Shown piece by piece: positions 1 to 9,125 of a stretch of DNA of 64,000 nucleotides. The notes beneath the pieces are model-generated. The model was not told the origin of the DNA. It searched no databases and saw only the letters and a program-made list of their open reading frames with translations. Source of the stretch: Clostridium sp. KNHs205 (lineage in GTDB: Bacteria > Bacillota > Clostridia > Lachnospirales > Lachnospiraceae); the NCBI RefSeq assembly GCF_000702945.1, contig NZ_JNLE01000005.1, positions 868,001 through 932,000 of the forward strand. Direction: 5' to 3'. The translations under genes were made by a program, and so were the position numbers. Within the stretch, counting starts at the first letter, position 1. The number at the start of each line of letters is the position of its first letter.

Positions 1-352
1 CATAATTAGCATCCGGATGGGATTCATCCAGGGTTTTTACCTGAAGATATTCATACCCTTTATTTTTACACCAGGCATAGCAGGCATTATACAATTCCTT
101 ACCGATACCCTTCCTGTGATGTTCTTTTTTTATTCCCATTACATGAATTTCTGCGGTATAACTGTTATTTTCTTTCACAGTGAGAAAGCCGGCAACTCCG
201 GTTTCTGTAAACGCAGCAAAAAAAGGCATCTGAACTGAATCCTCTATGTATTCTCTGGTAGATTCGGGTATGCCAAACCACTCCGGAAGATCATAAAGCA
301 CTTCCTCTGCAATTATCTTCTTACTCATAACTTCTTCAATTAAACGTATCAT
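1..352 (-). CDS. GNAT-family N-acetyltransferase, 3' end cut by the window edge
   Basis: Reading the minus strand from the ATG at 352 gives an open frame to the window edge (about 117 residues). It begins MIRLIEEVMSKK and carries the acetyl-CoA pyrophosphate-loop motif HRKGIGKEL (pattern R/QxxGxG/A) preceded by a beta-strand EIHVMGI, and later YEYLQVKTLD. This is the standard GNAT core, so the product probably transfers an acetyl group from acetyl-CoA to a small molecule or protein amine in the cytoplasm. The substrate cannot be told. The C-terminal end lies outside the window, so full length is unknown. The family call is firm. Confidence 0.85.
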   Translation of the reverse strand, partial: MIRLIEEVMSKKIIAEEVLYDLPEWFGIPESTREYIEDSVQMPFFAAFTETGVAGFLTVKENNSYTAEIHVMGIKKEHHRKGIGKELYNACYAWCKNKGYEYLQVKTLDESHPDANY

Positions 353-527
353 CCTGTACCTTCCGTTCTCTTCTATATTTACTCTGTAAAAGTTAAGTAC
401 GATTCTGGTTTTACCTTTGATAAATTTACCTTATTTCCAATTATATATGAGGAATAATAGTAAGCATTTTTGTAAAGTATTTCTTCTTATGTATAAGAAA
501 ACCTGTGAATATGGCTTATTACACGTT

Positions 528-1826
528 TTAATCACAAGCTAGCATAAGCTTCATTATCTCACTGTCGGTGTCTTTCATTCCCTTTGTAGCTAATATTCCA
601 ATATTATTCAGGGTATTTTCTATCCCTTTTGTAACAATTCCTTCACCGGCATAAAATTCCTGACCGTTTCTATACATATCATATCCCAGGATACCGGCTT
701 CCACTGCCATGGCAATCTTAGCTGCACAGGAGGATTTGGCTCCGTCGCAAATAGTTCCGGAAAGAATAGCCACTCCGTTAACAACTGCATGGGCTATCTC
801 TTCAAAACCGCCTCCCTGGAGATATGCTATTCCTGCACCACTTCCGCAGCCTGCGCTTATTACACCGCAATAGGCAGACAGTCTTCCGATCTTACTCTTC
901 TGATACATTGTCATTAAATCCGACAAAACCACTGCACGGAGGATTTTTTCTTCTGATGCTTTCATCTCTCTTCCATAGACTACCACCGGAACTGAAGCTG
1001 TAATTCCCTGATTTCCACTGCCGGATATAATGACCACCGGCATACTGCAGCCGCTCATTCTTGCATCGGAACCCGCTGCCGCCATAGCCTTGGCTTTATT
1101 GCGTATATCCTCTCTGCCGGTCTGCATAAGTACAGAACCGATATTCGCACCGTATTTACCTCTCAAGCCTTCCTCGGCAATTGCCATATTATATGCAATC
1201 TGCCTTTCAATCAGCTCTCTCACATCCTCAATTCTTACAGTATCGGCAAAAGTAATGATATCCTCCGCAGTCAGCAATTCCTTCTTATCTCCATCCCCTG
1301 CCGCCGCAGGCACAGCATTAATTGATGTTTCCCGGGATTGCTCCAATAATATCTCGCCGTTCTTCTCTATGAATACCAGATTTGTATGATAATCTGTTAT
1401 ACGTACCCTGACCCGGTCACACCCTCTATACACAGAGATCAGGATTTCGAATACCCGGGAGGTGTCTGCTTCTTTTACCTCAATTGGGCAGCTTTCTATA
1501 AATTCAGCTATCTTTTCCTGCTCCTCCTCTGTAATTTCCTCCAGTATTTCCAGCTTTTTGTGAGGGCAGTCTGCTATTATTCCGGCAGCCACCGCTCCTT
1601 TTATACCTCTTAAACCTCCGGTATTGGGAACATAAACACTTTTCGCATTTTTAATGATATTTCCGCTTAATTCTACCTCTATCCTTTCGGGTGCTCCGGA
1701 AAGTGTATTTCCTGCAACTGCTGCTGCATAAGCAATGGCTATGGGCTCCGTACATCCCATAGCCGGCACCAGTTCCTCTTGCAGAATTTTTAGATATGCG
1801 CTGTATTTTACTTCATCCAGTCCCAT
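528..1826 (-). CDS. cyuA: L-cysteine desulfidase / UPF0597 serine-dehydratase-like protein (CyuA type)
   Basis: The 432-residue product matches the UPF0597/CdsB family in length and layout. It has the N-terminal PAMGCTEPIA motif, a mid segment SGCSMPVVIISGSGNQG, and C-terminal cysteines in AYCGVISAGCGSG and GTICDGAKSSCAAK, which in the family bind a [4Fe-4S] cluster. Characterised members (CyuA/YhaM) degrade L-cysteine to pyruvate, ammonia and sulfide and are oxygen-sensitive cytoplasmic enzymes. The start at 1826 is supported by an upstream AGGAGG-type site. It stands alone on the minus strand; a 9-bp hairpin lies in its leader. L-serine as substrate cannot be excluded. Confidence 0.85.
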   Translation of the reverse strand: MGLDEVKYSAYLKILQEELVPAMGCTEPIAIAYAAAVAGNTLSGAPERIEVELSGNIIKNAKSVYVPNTGGLRGIKGAVAAGIIADCPHKKLEILEEITEEEQEKIAEFIESCPIEVKEADTSRVFEILISVYRGCDRVRVRITDYHTNLVFIEKNGEILLEQSRETSINAVPAAAGDGDKKELLTAEDIITFADTVRIEDVRELIERQIAYNMAIAEEGLRGKYGANIGSVLMQTGREDIRNKAKAMAAAGSDARMSGCSMPVVIISGSGNQGITASVPVVVYGREMKASEEKILRAVVLSDLMTMYQKSKIGRLSAYCGVISAGCGSGAGIAYLQGGGFEEIAHAVVNGVAILSGTICDGAKSSCAAKIAMAVEAGILGYDMYRNGQEFYAGEGIVTKGIENTLNNIGILATKGMKDTDSEIMKLMLACD

Positions 1827-1857
1827 TTCCTTCCTCCTGTAATAACTGTAATGTTAC

Positions 1858-1885
1858 AAGCCCATAGGATATGGGCTTTTCTTTC
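1858..1885 (+). terminator. Short hairpin with T-rich tail in the cyuA leader
   Basis: AAGCCCATA (1858-1866) pairs perfectly with TATGGGCTT (1870-1878) across a 3-base loop and is followed by TTCTTTCTT on the plus strand. It reads as a plus-strand terminator, but no plus-strand gene precedes it. It could instead be an RNA structure in the cyuA 5' leader. Confidence 0.4.
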
Positions 1886-2001
1886 TTAATACCCTAATCA
1901 TATACTATTTTAGGCATTGAGACAATTGGATATCGGAATATCAGTAAAAAAACAGGTAACTGTCGTTAATTGGAGCGTTTTATTGTTTTTCGAAAGGGGA
2001 C

Positions 2002-2215
2002 GGCAAATTAGGCAGACCAGAATGAACTCATGCTTCAATTCCAAGGTATAAGAAGTCCTAATTCTCTGGAGATTTTATGCTTGGCATATTCTAAAACAGA
2101 TAACTCGCTGCGCTCAGACAATCTGTTTTAGAATATAGCATAAAATCTCCAGAGAAAAGGTCTTCTAATACCTTTCCATAGGCGCATTCGTTCTTTCTGG
2201 TCTGCCTAATTTGCC
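2002..2215. repeat. 214-bp near-complete palindrome, MITE-like element
   Basis: The ends are a perfect 21-bp inverted repeat (2002-2022 and 2195-2215) beginning GGCAAATTAGGCAGACC. The interior is also palindromic: TTCTCTGGAGATTTTATGC pairs with GCATAAAATCTCCAGAGAA and TATTCTAAAACAGAT with ATCTGTTTTAGAATA, around a loop of about 20 bases. It has no coding capacity. A shortened, diverged relative of the left arm occurs at 32475-32516, so this is a dispersed repeat family. A non-autonomous transposable element or a very long RNA hairpin are both possible. Confidence 0.75.
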
Positions 2216-2382
2216 TGAAATCTTATGGAAGTTATATTTTTGGTACTTAATTGAATCATATGAATAACAATAATATCATAATGCTGATATAGAATGTATA
2301 AATAGTGAGAATTTTTTGTGTAAATTTAATCTAGTAAATAATACTAGAAAAGGGAACCTACTTCTTTTAAAGTTTAAAATTA

Positions 2383-2595
2383 CCAAACAATAAACACAAA
2401 AGAAGGAGTTCCCTTATTGAAGGCTTTCATAAAAATCTCAAAAGAAGAACCAAACGGAAAGAACAGTTCCCAAATGAGGATTCCTTGGAGGGTTATGTCT
2501 GCAGCTTTTGTAGTGATTACAATCAACGTTTCGGTACAAGAATTCATAAAGGTTTTGCTCAGGTATCGGCTGAACTAAACGATTTGTTTGATTAG
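2383..2595 (+). pseudogene. C-terminal remnant of an IS256-like (mutator) transposase
   Basis: An open frame without a start codon ends at the TAG at 2593-2595. It contains KRRTKRKEQFPNEDSLEGYV followed by DYNQRFGTRIHKGF, a pattern I associate with the C-terminus of IS256/mutator-type transposases (basic RRTK segment, then FPNE). Only about 60-70 residues remain and the DDE catalytic domain is absent, so it is a dead fragment. It lies between the MITE-like palindrome and the DUF6273 gene, marking 1.9-2.8 kb as an insertion hot spot. The family assignment is by eye. Confidence 0.55.
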
Positions 2596-2869
2596 TAAAT
2601 AGCACAGGAGTGGTCTGCCTGGTTGAAATACTTTACATAAAAATCTTGACACTACCAATGTATACCAAGCTCATTACTATAGATGTATATATGTGTGTGT
2701 ATATATAGTTCAGTATTATATTTTACTTGCTTATTGAAAGAGATAATTGATATATGGTATTCTTTATTTATTCAGAATTATAAAATCAGAATTTGACGAG
2801 AAGATTTGACTGCTTACTTTTGCAGGCACATTAAACAGAACTACAGTATATTGTACAAGGAGAAAAATA

Positions 2870-3493
2870 ATGAAGGAGTTTACTATCGGCTCCATTGTGC
2901 CCTTTGGTGGTTATGATTGGCGTATTCTTGATATACAAGGCAATGCAGCTTTGATTATAACTGAAGGCATGATTGGACAATACCCCTATAATAATTGCGC
3001 TGGAGATGTGACATGGGCTGACTGCTCGCTGAGAAAATATCTTAACGGTGAGTTTTATAACAATTTTACTATGGCTGAACAGTCAAGGATTCTTCCGGTA
3101 TTGAACAAAAACCAGGACAATCAGTGGTATGGTTCCAGCGGTGGGGAAGATACTCAGGATTATATTTTTCTTCTGAGCATCGAAGAAGTTGTGTGCAAAT
3201 ATTTCGGTGACAGCAGTAAAAACCTTGAAAACCGTAGCACCAAACAGCGATACTGGTTTCAAAGGAAAGACAAGAATAACACCAGGCGAAGTTCCACCTT
3301 TGATGGGTATGTATGGTGGTGGTGGCTTCGGTCACCTGGGCGTGACAATAGAAGAGCCGTATACATCCACGGCGACGGTAATATAGGTATTCAGGGAAAT
3401 GGTACCTTCCGCTACAGCAGCAACACGATTCATCCTTTAACAGGCGATAACAGTGGTGGTGTTCGCCCCGCTTTATGGCTGCGCATGGAATAG
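2870..3493 (+). CDS. DUF6273 domain protein (C-type-lectin/FGE-like C-terminus)
   Basis: The 207-residue protein starts at an ATG preceded by AAGGAGA with good spacing and has no signal peptide or membrane segment, so it is probably cytoplasmic. Its N-terminus (IGSIVPFGGYDWRIL, ADCSLRKYLNGEFYNNF) and C-terminus (VWWWWLRSPGRDNRRA ... GGVRPALWLRM) are typical of the DUF6273 family. That family has no settled function; the WWLRSPG ... VRPALWL frame surrounds Asn/Gly/Arg-rich, probably surface-exposed positions as in formylglycine-generating-enzyme-like folds. It stands alone downstream of an IS remnant. No reverse transcriptase or template repeat is seen nearby, so a diversity-generating role is not supported. 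Confidence 0.7.
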   Translation: MKEFTIGSIVPFGGYDWRILDIQGNAALIITEGMIGQYPYNNCAGDVTWADCSLRKYLNGEFYNNFTMAEQSRILPVLNKNQDNQWYGSSGGEDTQDYIFLLSIEEVVCKYFGDSSKNLENRSTKQRYWFQRKDKNNTRRSSTFDGYVWWWWLRSPGRDNRRAVYIHGDGNIGIQGNGTFRYSSNTIHPLTGDNSGGVRPALWLRME

Positions 3494-3670
3494 TAATCCC
3501 GGAACACTTTTAGAGGTTCGATTATATTGTAATTTTTATGAAATCAATTAAAGGTGAAAATTAAGAATGTGCAGCTATAGTATTCTGTTGCTTTGCAGTT
3601 GAAGTAAAACAATGCTCTGGGAATTGATTGGGTAAACCGATAAATCTTATTTTGTAGCATAGATTTTTGA

Positions 3671-3700
3671 AAGGCACGAATATCATCGTGCCTTTCTTTT
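3671..3700 (+). terminator. Hairpin between the DUF6273 gene and the cupin/GH94 operon
   Basis: AAGGCACGA (3671-3679) pairs perfectly with TCGTGCCTT (3686-3694) and is followed by TCTTTTAA on the plus strand, a plausible intrinsic terminator for the DUF6273 gene. It may also act weakly on minus-strand transcripts from the carbohydrate operon. The remaining bases between 3494 and 3796 show nothing else recognisable. Confidence 0.6.
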
Positions 3701-3796
3701 AATACCTTGTTTTTGTTTCGTGCAAAGCTTATAAATTTTTGTACATTCAAATTATCATGACGATTATTATTGAAATGCTTTTAATCTATCAACAAT

Positions 3797-4207
3797 CTAC
3801 TGCAGATATAGTTCCTTCAGATTGCGGATCTGCTCCTCTGTCAGTTTTACTACGGGTGAATTACGGTCGGAGGTATCCTGGTTTTCTACGATTAAGACAG
3901 TTGCTTCTTTATCAAGGGTATGGGTATGCCATACTCCCCTCTTCACGTTATACAGCTTCAAGGGTTCCATTTTGACGGCATCCATATGGTTTATGGCCTC
4001 GCCAAGACCGCCGGTAAACAGTGTACAGCTCCCTTTTAGCAGGATAAATACTTCATCGGATTCGTTATGCTGCTGCATGGTCTTTAAGTTCTGTACCTCG
4101 AGTTCTTCACAATACCGGAGTATTGCAACCCGCCAGCTCATGTAATCAATCATAGGCTTATAGCCTTCTCCCTCATAAGCCGTTATATCTACATATTGCT
4201 TCTCCAA
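3797..4207 (-). CDS. Small cupin-fold protein
   Basis: The 136-residue product contains cupin motifs: QQHNESDEVFILLKGSCTLF (motif 1, with His and Glu ligands) and LYNVKRGVWHTHTLDKEATVLIVEN (motif 2 with H-x-H). Single-domain cupins of this size often bind a metal and act as sugar isomerases, epimerases or small-molecule sensors. It starts 15 bp after the GH94 phosphorylase stop and on the same strand, so it is very likely co-transcribed and may act on a product of that enzyme. The substrate is unknown. It is the last gene of the carbohydrate locus. Confidence 0.75.
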   Translation of the reverse strand: MEKQYVDITAYEGEGYKPMIDYMSWRVAILRYCEELEVQNLKTMQQHNESDEVFILLKGSCTLFTGGLGEAINHMDAVKMEPLKLYNVKRGVWHTHTLDKEATVLIVENQDTSDRNSPVVKLTEEQIRNLKELYLQ

Positions 4208-4222
4208 TTTATTTCTCCCCTT

Positions 4223-6913
4223 TTATACCAGCTCTACTTCTATTACATGGGTAATATCTTCCTTTAGTTTTCTGATATCTTCCTTCAGCAGCATGATCTT
4301 ATCCTGAACTTTTGGAAGTTCTGAGCCATTTAAAGAAACATTTGCCACTTTATATTCGCCGTATTCCTTTGCATTCCTGTTATAGTAGCACACGGTGAAT
4401 TTCCTGCCATGTAACTGAAAGGATACTTCGGCTTTGTTCTCAGCAGAAAACTGTTTCTTTAGCAGCTTTGGCTCCAGTATCAGATTACCGTAATAGCCTT
4501 TTACTCCGAACATTTCATTGAATACGGTAAGAAGCAGCCAGCTGGCTGAGCCTGTGAGGTAATGATAAAGTCCTCTGCCGTTTTCTCCTATGTATTCCGG
4601 AATGCCTGGGTATATTCTGCTTTTTTCAAAATCACTTAAATGACTGTAAAGGCTGCTGATTACCTTATATCCCTCTTTTACAAAACCTCTTCCGTATAAG
4701 GCATTGGCATACATTACTGCCATATGGGCAAATACCGCGCCGTTTTCTTTGCTTCCATAGGCAAAGCCGAACATTCGTCCCAGGTCTGTCTTCACCTCAT
4801 GAAAATCTGTATTTAATCTGTATCCGCCTATGTCCGCTGAGTACAGGTATCTATCTGCTGCTTCCGTTATCCCTTTTACCTGGTTCTCTGTTGCAGTTCC
4901 TGACATTATGGCAAACACCTGGCCTGTAAGCATCATTCGCACTCCAAGGTCATGCTCCCCTTCTACTCTTCTTCCGCTGTTATCATAGTAGCTGTTATAC
5001 CAGGAATAACCTTTCTTATCTGTTATCCATTCTGTGTTTCTGATATGCTCCTTAATCCAGTTTCCCATTGCCTCCAGGTATTTTGCCAGTTCCTTCAGAG
5101 TAATTTCCTGTTTTTCTCCGTTTACGCTGTGTCTTACAGAATCACAATACCGGTATAATATGTCCTTCTTGGCAGCTGCATCTTCATAGACTGCAACCTC
5201 GTCTGTAAGCAGGGGGATTAGTTCTTTCAGAAGGGTTACCTTATCCCTTCCATTGGCAGCAAGATAGCTTAACAGTTCTGACAGCTGATTCAGATTCTGA
5301 CCGTAGAGGCTGGTAAAAGCTACGCTTTCGCCCCGCTCTTTTGCCATATCAAGGGCATCATTCCAGTCTGCTCCCCGGAGTCGCATATGGTTATGCTCAC
5401 CAACATCATAAAAGGCTGTTAAGAGCTGCACCAATATATGCTCAAGGATTGTTCCCCGGTATTCTGCACCGTCATTATTTCTTAGTACATTTCCATTTTC
5501 TGTTTTCCATTCTGTATCCTTTTCTTCCCCTCTGACTGCCTGAAGATCCTTAAAGTATGTATTCTCCTGAAATAACAGGTCTAAATCACCGGTCTGCATC
5601 AGATACAGCCTTGTAGTCAGGAAAGGCCATACACCATGATCCATCCATACACGGGTTATATTATTTCTGTCCGCGATAAATTCACCGGGTTTTGTTCCAA
5701 TTATAGTGGCATTGCTTCCATCTATCCTCACTCCCGCGTAATTAGAGTAGAGCATATCTCTGACACCTTCCGGATTCATGATCAGCAGCGCCAGACAATC
5801 CTGCCACAAATCCCTCCAGCCTCTGCCGCCTTTGCCATAATCATGGTGGGGCAGAAAGGAACAGCCATAGATTCTTCTTAGCATAGGCTGAAAATTCACC
5901 CACTGCATCCAGGCATCAAAATCCGGCATGCCGGTGCTGTAACTGATATTGAGCTTATCAAGCCAGCTCTTTCTGGTCTCAGAAAGAGCTTCTAAGCAGC
6001 GGCTTTTATCCAGGTAAGGTCTGGCATTTGTAAGGAAATCTTCTTTATCCTTACCATATCCCATAACCAGGATAAAAGTTTTTTCTTCGCCTTGTTTCAA
6101 AGAACAGGTCTTAAAGGCTATCCCTCCAAGGGTTTCATAGCCGTCTTTCGTGAATCCGGCGCTTACCCCTTTCTTTCCTTCCTGTAAAGCTCTGGGATTC
6201 GTAAAGGAACCGCCTTCCCCGATAAATTCTTCTGTTACGGGATAGAAGCTTTCCGGTAGTTCTCCTTCTTCTGCACCACCTATTACACCATATACCACTT
6301 CGTTTTTACGATGACCTCTCTCATCAAAAGTCAGCGTCGGATCTAACAGAATTCCTTCAGGTGTGGTTATTGTTCTGTGTAAGAGGGAGGTTACATGCCT
6401 GTGATCTCTGATATTATCCGCGGAGCGTCCATATAAAGGTGTGGCTGCAACAGCTGTAAAGGTAATGTCCTCCCGTGCCCTTAAGGTAACCAGCATTATC
6501 TCTACGGTACCCTTTAGAGGCACGAATGAGGTTATATCTGCTTCAATTCCATACTCCACAGAGCTTCTGGTGACCTTATGCCACATCATGCCTGCTGTCA
6601 GCGTAGTTTTCTCTTTACCCTCACGAAAGAGTTTTCCTTCCTGCCAGGCTGATACACCTGTAGCCGACCACAGGCCTTTCCCCTTAATATCCACCCAGAA
6701 ATTTCTGGTACTTCTGCTGTTATGAAGGTCTTCGCTGCTTACTGGTGCCAGCAGAAAACTATTCTGCCCCAGTTTATTGTCTCCGCCAAGGGTAGGGGTG
6801 ACACTTGCCATTACACCGCTTTCATTTGCCAGAGGAAAATAAAGATAGCCTGTCAGCTCCGGGTCATTTAACTGAAAGGTCCCATGGTTATCCAGATATT
6901 TATATCCACTCAT
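4223..6913 (-). CDS. GH94 glycoside phosphorylase (cellobiose/laminaribiose phosphorylase family)
   Basis: This 896-residue cytoplasmic enzyme should split a beta-linked disaccharide with inorganic phosphate to glucose-1-phosphate and a free sugar. It begins YKYLDNHGTFQLNDPELTGY and continues SVTPTLGGDNKLGQ and NSRSTRNFWV, the beta-sandwich N-terminus of GH94. The (alpha/alpha)6 domain contains GGRGWRDLWQDCL and LRGADWNDALDMA, where the DWND aspartate is the general acid. Length and N-terminus resemble laminaribiose phosphorylases more than classic cellobiose phosphorylases (about 800-820 residues), but that subtype call is from memory. It lies downstream of an LplABC-type importer and its two-component system, fitting intracellular phosphorolysis of imported oligosaccharide. 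Confidence 0.85.
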   Translation of the reverse strand: MSGYKYLDNHGTFQLNDPELTGYLYFPLANESGVMASVTPTLGGDNKLGQNSFLLAPVSSEDLHNSRSTRNFWVDIKGKGLWSATGVSAWQEGKLFREGKEKTTLTAGMMWHKVTRSSVEYGIEADITSFVPLKGTVEIMLVTLRAREDITFTAVAATPLYGRSADNIRDHRHVTSLLHRTITTPEGILLDPTLTFDERGHRKNEVVYGVIGGAEEGELPESFYPVTEEFIGEGGSFTNPRALQEGKKGVSAGFTKDGYETLGGIAFKTCSLKQGEEKTFILVMGYGKDKEDFLTNARPYLDKSRCLEALSETRKSWLDKLNISYSTGMPDFDAWMQWVNFQPMLRRIYGCSFLPHHDYGKGGRGWRDLWQDCLALLIMNPEGVRDMLYSNYAGVRIDGSNATIIGTKPGEFIADRNNITRVWMDHGVWPFLTTRLYLMQTGDLDLLFQENTYFKDLQAVRGEEKDTEWKTENGNVLRNNDGAEYRGTILEHILVQLLTAFYDVGEHNHMRLRGADWNDALDMAKERGESVAFTSLYGQNLNQLSELLSYLAANGRDKVTLLKELIPLLTDEVAVYEDAAAKKDILYRYCDSVRHSVNGEKQEITLKELAKYLEAMGNWIKEHIRNTEWITDKKGYSWYNSYYDNSGRRVEGEHDLGVRMMLTGQVFAIMSGTATENQVKGITEAADRYLYSADIGGYRLNTDFHEVKTDLGRMFGFAYGSKENGAVFAHMAVMYANALYGRGFVKEGYKVISSLYSHLSDFEKSRIYPGIPEYIGENGRGLYHYLTGSASWLLLTVFNEMFGVKGYYGNLILEPKLLKKQFSAENKAEVSFQLHGRKFTVCYYNRNAKEYGEYKVANVSLNGSELPKVQDKIMLLKEDIRKLKEDITHVIEVELV

Positions 6914-6942
6914 TTCTGCTCCAATCTGTCTTAGAGTAATCT

Positions 6943-9042
6943 CTAAACTGTTCTTACTTCTACGGTTTTCTCTTCGACCTGAAAAGCGCCTACGGATTGC
7001 TTTAATTCGGCGACCATACCGCTTAATCGGTCTGCCGTGACTCTTAGGTCTTTTACATAAAGCATCTGATTTACTGCCGTAGCACCTAGTTCTTCTGTAG
7101 CTGCAGCACTCTGTCTGGCGGCTGTTGCAATACCCTCCACTGCTGCTAAGGCTTCCTCTTTGGAGGCTCTTATGACTGAAATACCTGAAAGGATATCAAG
7201 GAGATTACTGTCTAAATGCTCCACCTTCCGATTAATGTCATAGAAGACTTCAATTGTATTCGTAAGGGCAGACTTCTGTGAATTTACAGCTTCCTTTGCT
7301 GTATGCGCTGTTGCTACGGTTTTCCTGGTACGCAGGTCTATTTCGTTTATAATATTGCTTATCTGTGCAGCCGCCTCATGGGATTTGGCCGCCAGTTTGC
7401 GGATTTCATCGGCTACTACTAAAAAACCTCTGCCTTCACTGCCTGCTCTGGCAGCTTCTATGGAGGCATTTAGGGACAGCAGATTGGTCTGTTCGGCAAT
7501 TTCATTAATGGACAGGATAATTTCACCTACCGCCTGGGATTTAACTGCCAGGGTCGTTATATCATCTATGATTTTCCCGGTAATTTCCCTGGTATCTTCT
7601 GCCCTTTCTGAAAGCTGTCCAACAATTGACCTTCCTTGTTCTGCAATCTCTCTTGCCTCTCTGGTCAGAGCTTTCATCTTGTCCGTCTTCTCTCCTACCA
7701 TTTCAATCTGTTCCGACAGGGTTCCTATTCTCTCAGAACAGATTCTCGTATCTTCCGCCTGGTCCTCCGCACCTGCTTCCAGTTCAAGCACCGTCTTTTC
7801 TATTTCTCCGGCGGCTGTTATGAGAAGTTCGGATTTTTCTGTTATCTCACCTGCTGAGAGGGTCACGGCTTCACTTACCCCCATCATACGAAGGATCAGG
7901 TTCTTCATCCCCTGAATCATGGTATTAATCCCCTCTGCCAACTGGCTGAACTCGTCACTCCTCCTGACACTGGCTGATACAGACAGATTCCCCTCTGCGG
8001 TCTTTAACAATACTTCATTGGTGCCTTTAATGGCTGCACCGATTCCTTTTGCCGTTCTGGTACCAATCAGCAGGGCTATGAAACTTCCCGCTATTACAAA
8101 AATAACGGTCAGCACCAATTGTTCTTTAGAGGCCCCGGTAATGGTCTTCTCCGGTATAAGCGCGCATACCTGCATCTCACCCTCAAGTACCGGCATATAC
8201 AGGTAAAGGTAGCTTTCTCCCTTATAGCTGATATATCTGCTTCCGCCTTCCAAAGTCTTACTCTTTTTCCCGGCCTTTGCAGAAGGTTCCAGGCTGTCTT
8301 TATAAAATTCCGTATCCTGAAACTTAAAATTCTCTTTATAATCCCCCTCCAGGATTTCTCTGCCGTCCTTTGTTATATAACCAACAACAGCACCTTCTCC
8401 AAAATCAGTATTTTTTATGGCATTAAGGAAGAACTCTTTCTTTAAATCAATTACAACAAGCCCTGTCTTTTTATTTGAAGTATTATAAAGATAGTAGCTT
8501 AAAGCAGTACCGTAGCCCTCTCCTTCTGTTTTAACCACACTGTCAAAAAAGGTATGATAACCGCTCCATTTATAACGTGCCTTGCTGTCAAGAAACGCCT
8601 TACCTTCCTCAGATTCCTTAAAGCCTGTATACAGCTTATCCGGCAGTGTTCCTCTGGTAGATGTTCCTTTTCCATAATCACCGAATAAATAAATATCTGC
8701 TACCACAGAGCTGTTAACAACATTGGAACTTACAACATTCTGAATGGTCTTATACTGCTCCAGTTCTTTTACAGGGTCTTCCTTATATGCACCTGAATAG
8801 TATTTTCGAATTACATCATTGGTGATAATCTGGTTCGCCATACTGTTAACAGATTCAAAACCCATGTTAAAGTAGCTCTCCAACATGGCTAAAGCAGCAT
8901 TGCCGGATTGTTCACAGCTTTTTTTTAGTTCCTCTGAGGATTTTAAGTAGGAAACTGCCCCTAAAAGGATAATGAACATAACAGGAATCAGAATTATTCC
9001 GTTCAGCTTTCTTGAGATTTTATCTTTTCGTATCATACTCAC
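6943..9042 (-). CDS. Methyl-accepting chemotaxis protein with extracellular Cache-type sensor
   Basis: The 699-residue protein has one membrane segment near residues 14-31 ([18 protein letters not shown]), a periplasm-equivalent sensor of about 270 residues, a second membrane segment near 310-330 ([17 protein letters not shown]), a HAMP region, and a long helical signalling domain with the conserved hairpin [20 protein letters not shown]. It signals to CheA/CheW to steer swimming. The sensor looks dCache-like by length. Its gene lies 29 bp upstream of the GH94 gene and behind the response regulator, so the ligand is probably the same sugar the neighbouring transporter imports (inference). Confidence 0.9.
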   Translation of the reverse strand: MSMIRKDKISRKLNGIILIPVMFIILLGAVSYLKSSEELKKSCEQSGNAALAMLESYFNMGFESVNSMANQIITNDVIRKYYSGAYKEDPVKELEQYKTIQNVVSSNVVNSSVVADIYLFGDYGKGTSTRGTLPDKLYTGFKESEEGKAFLDSKARYKWSGYHTFFDSVVKTEGEGYGTALSYYLYNTSNKKTGLVVIDLKKEFFLNAIKNTDFGEGAVVGYITKDGREILEGDYKENFKFQDTEFYKDSLEPSAKAGKKSKTLEGGSRYISYKGESYLYLYMPVLEGEMQVCALIPEKTITGASKEQLVLTVIFVIAGSFIALLIGTRTAKGIGAAIKGTNEVLLKTAEGNLSVSASVRRSDEFSQLAEGINTMIQGMKNLILRMMGVSEAVTLSAGEITEKSELLITAAGEIEKTVLELEAGAEDQAEDTRICSERIGTLSEQIEMVGEKTDKMKALTREAREIAEQGRSIVGQLSERAEDTREITGKIIDDITTLAVKSQAVGEIILSINEIAEQTNLLSLNASIEAARAGSEGRGFLVVADEIRKLAAKSHEAAAQISNIINEIDLRTRKTVATAHTAKEAVNSQKSALTNTIEVFYDINRKVEHLDSNLLDILSGISVIRASKEEALAAVEGIATAARQSAAATEELGATAVNQMLYVKDLRVTADRLSGMVAELKQSVGAFQVEEKTVEVRTV

Positions 9043-9125
9043 CCTTCTCTACCCTATACCCTGGTATAATGTTCACTTAATTGCTGTGAAGCATTGCATC
9101 AGTTATATGGACGGAAACACTGCAT

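Noticed and set aside
2870-3493. Target protein of a diversity-generating retroelement
   Set aside because: No reverse transcriptase, accessory protein or template repeat in the window.
7355-7915. 186-residue plus-strand ORF
   Set aside because: It is the mirror of the chemoreceptor coiled coil (Ser/Ile-rich) and not a gene.
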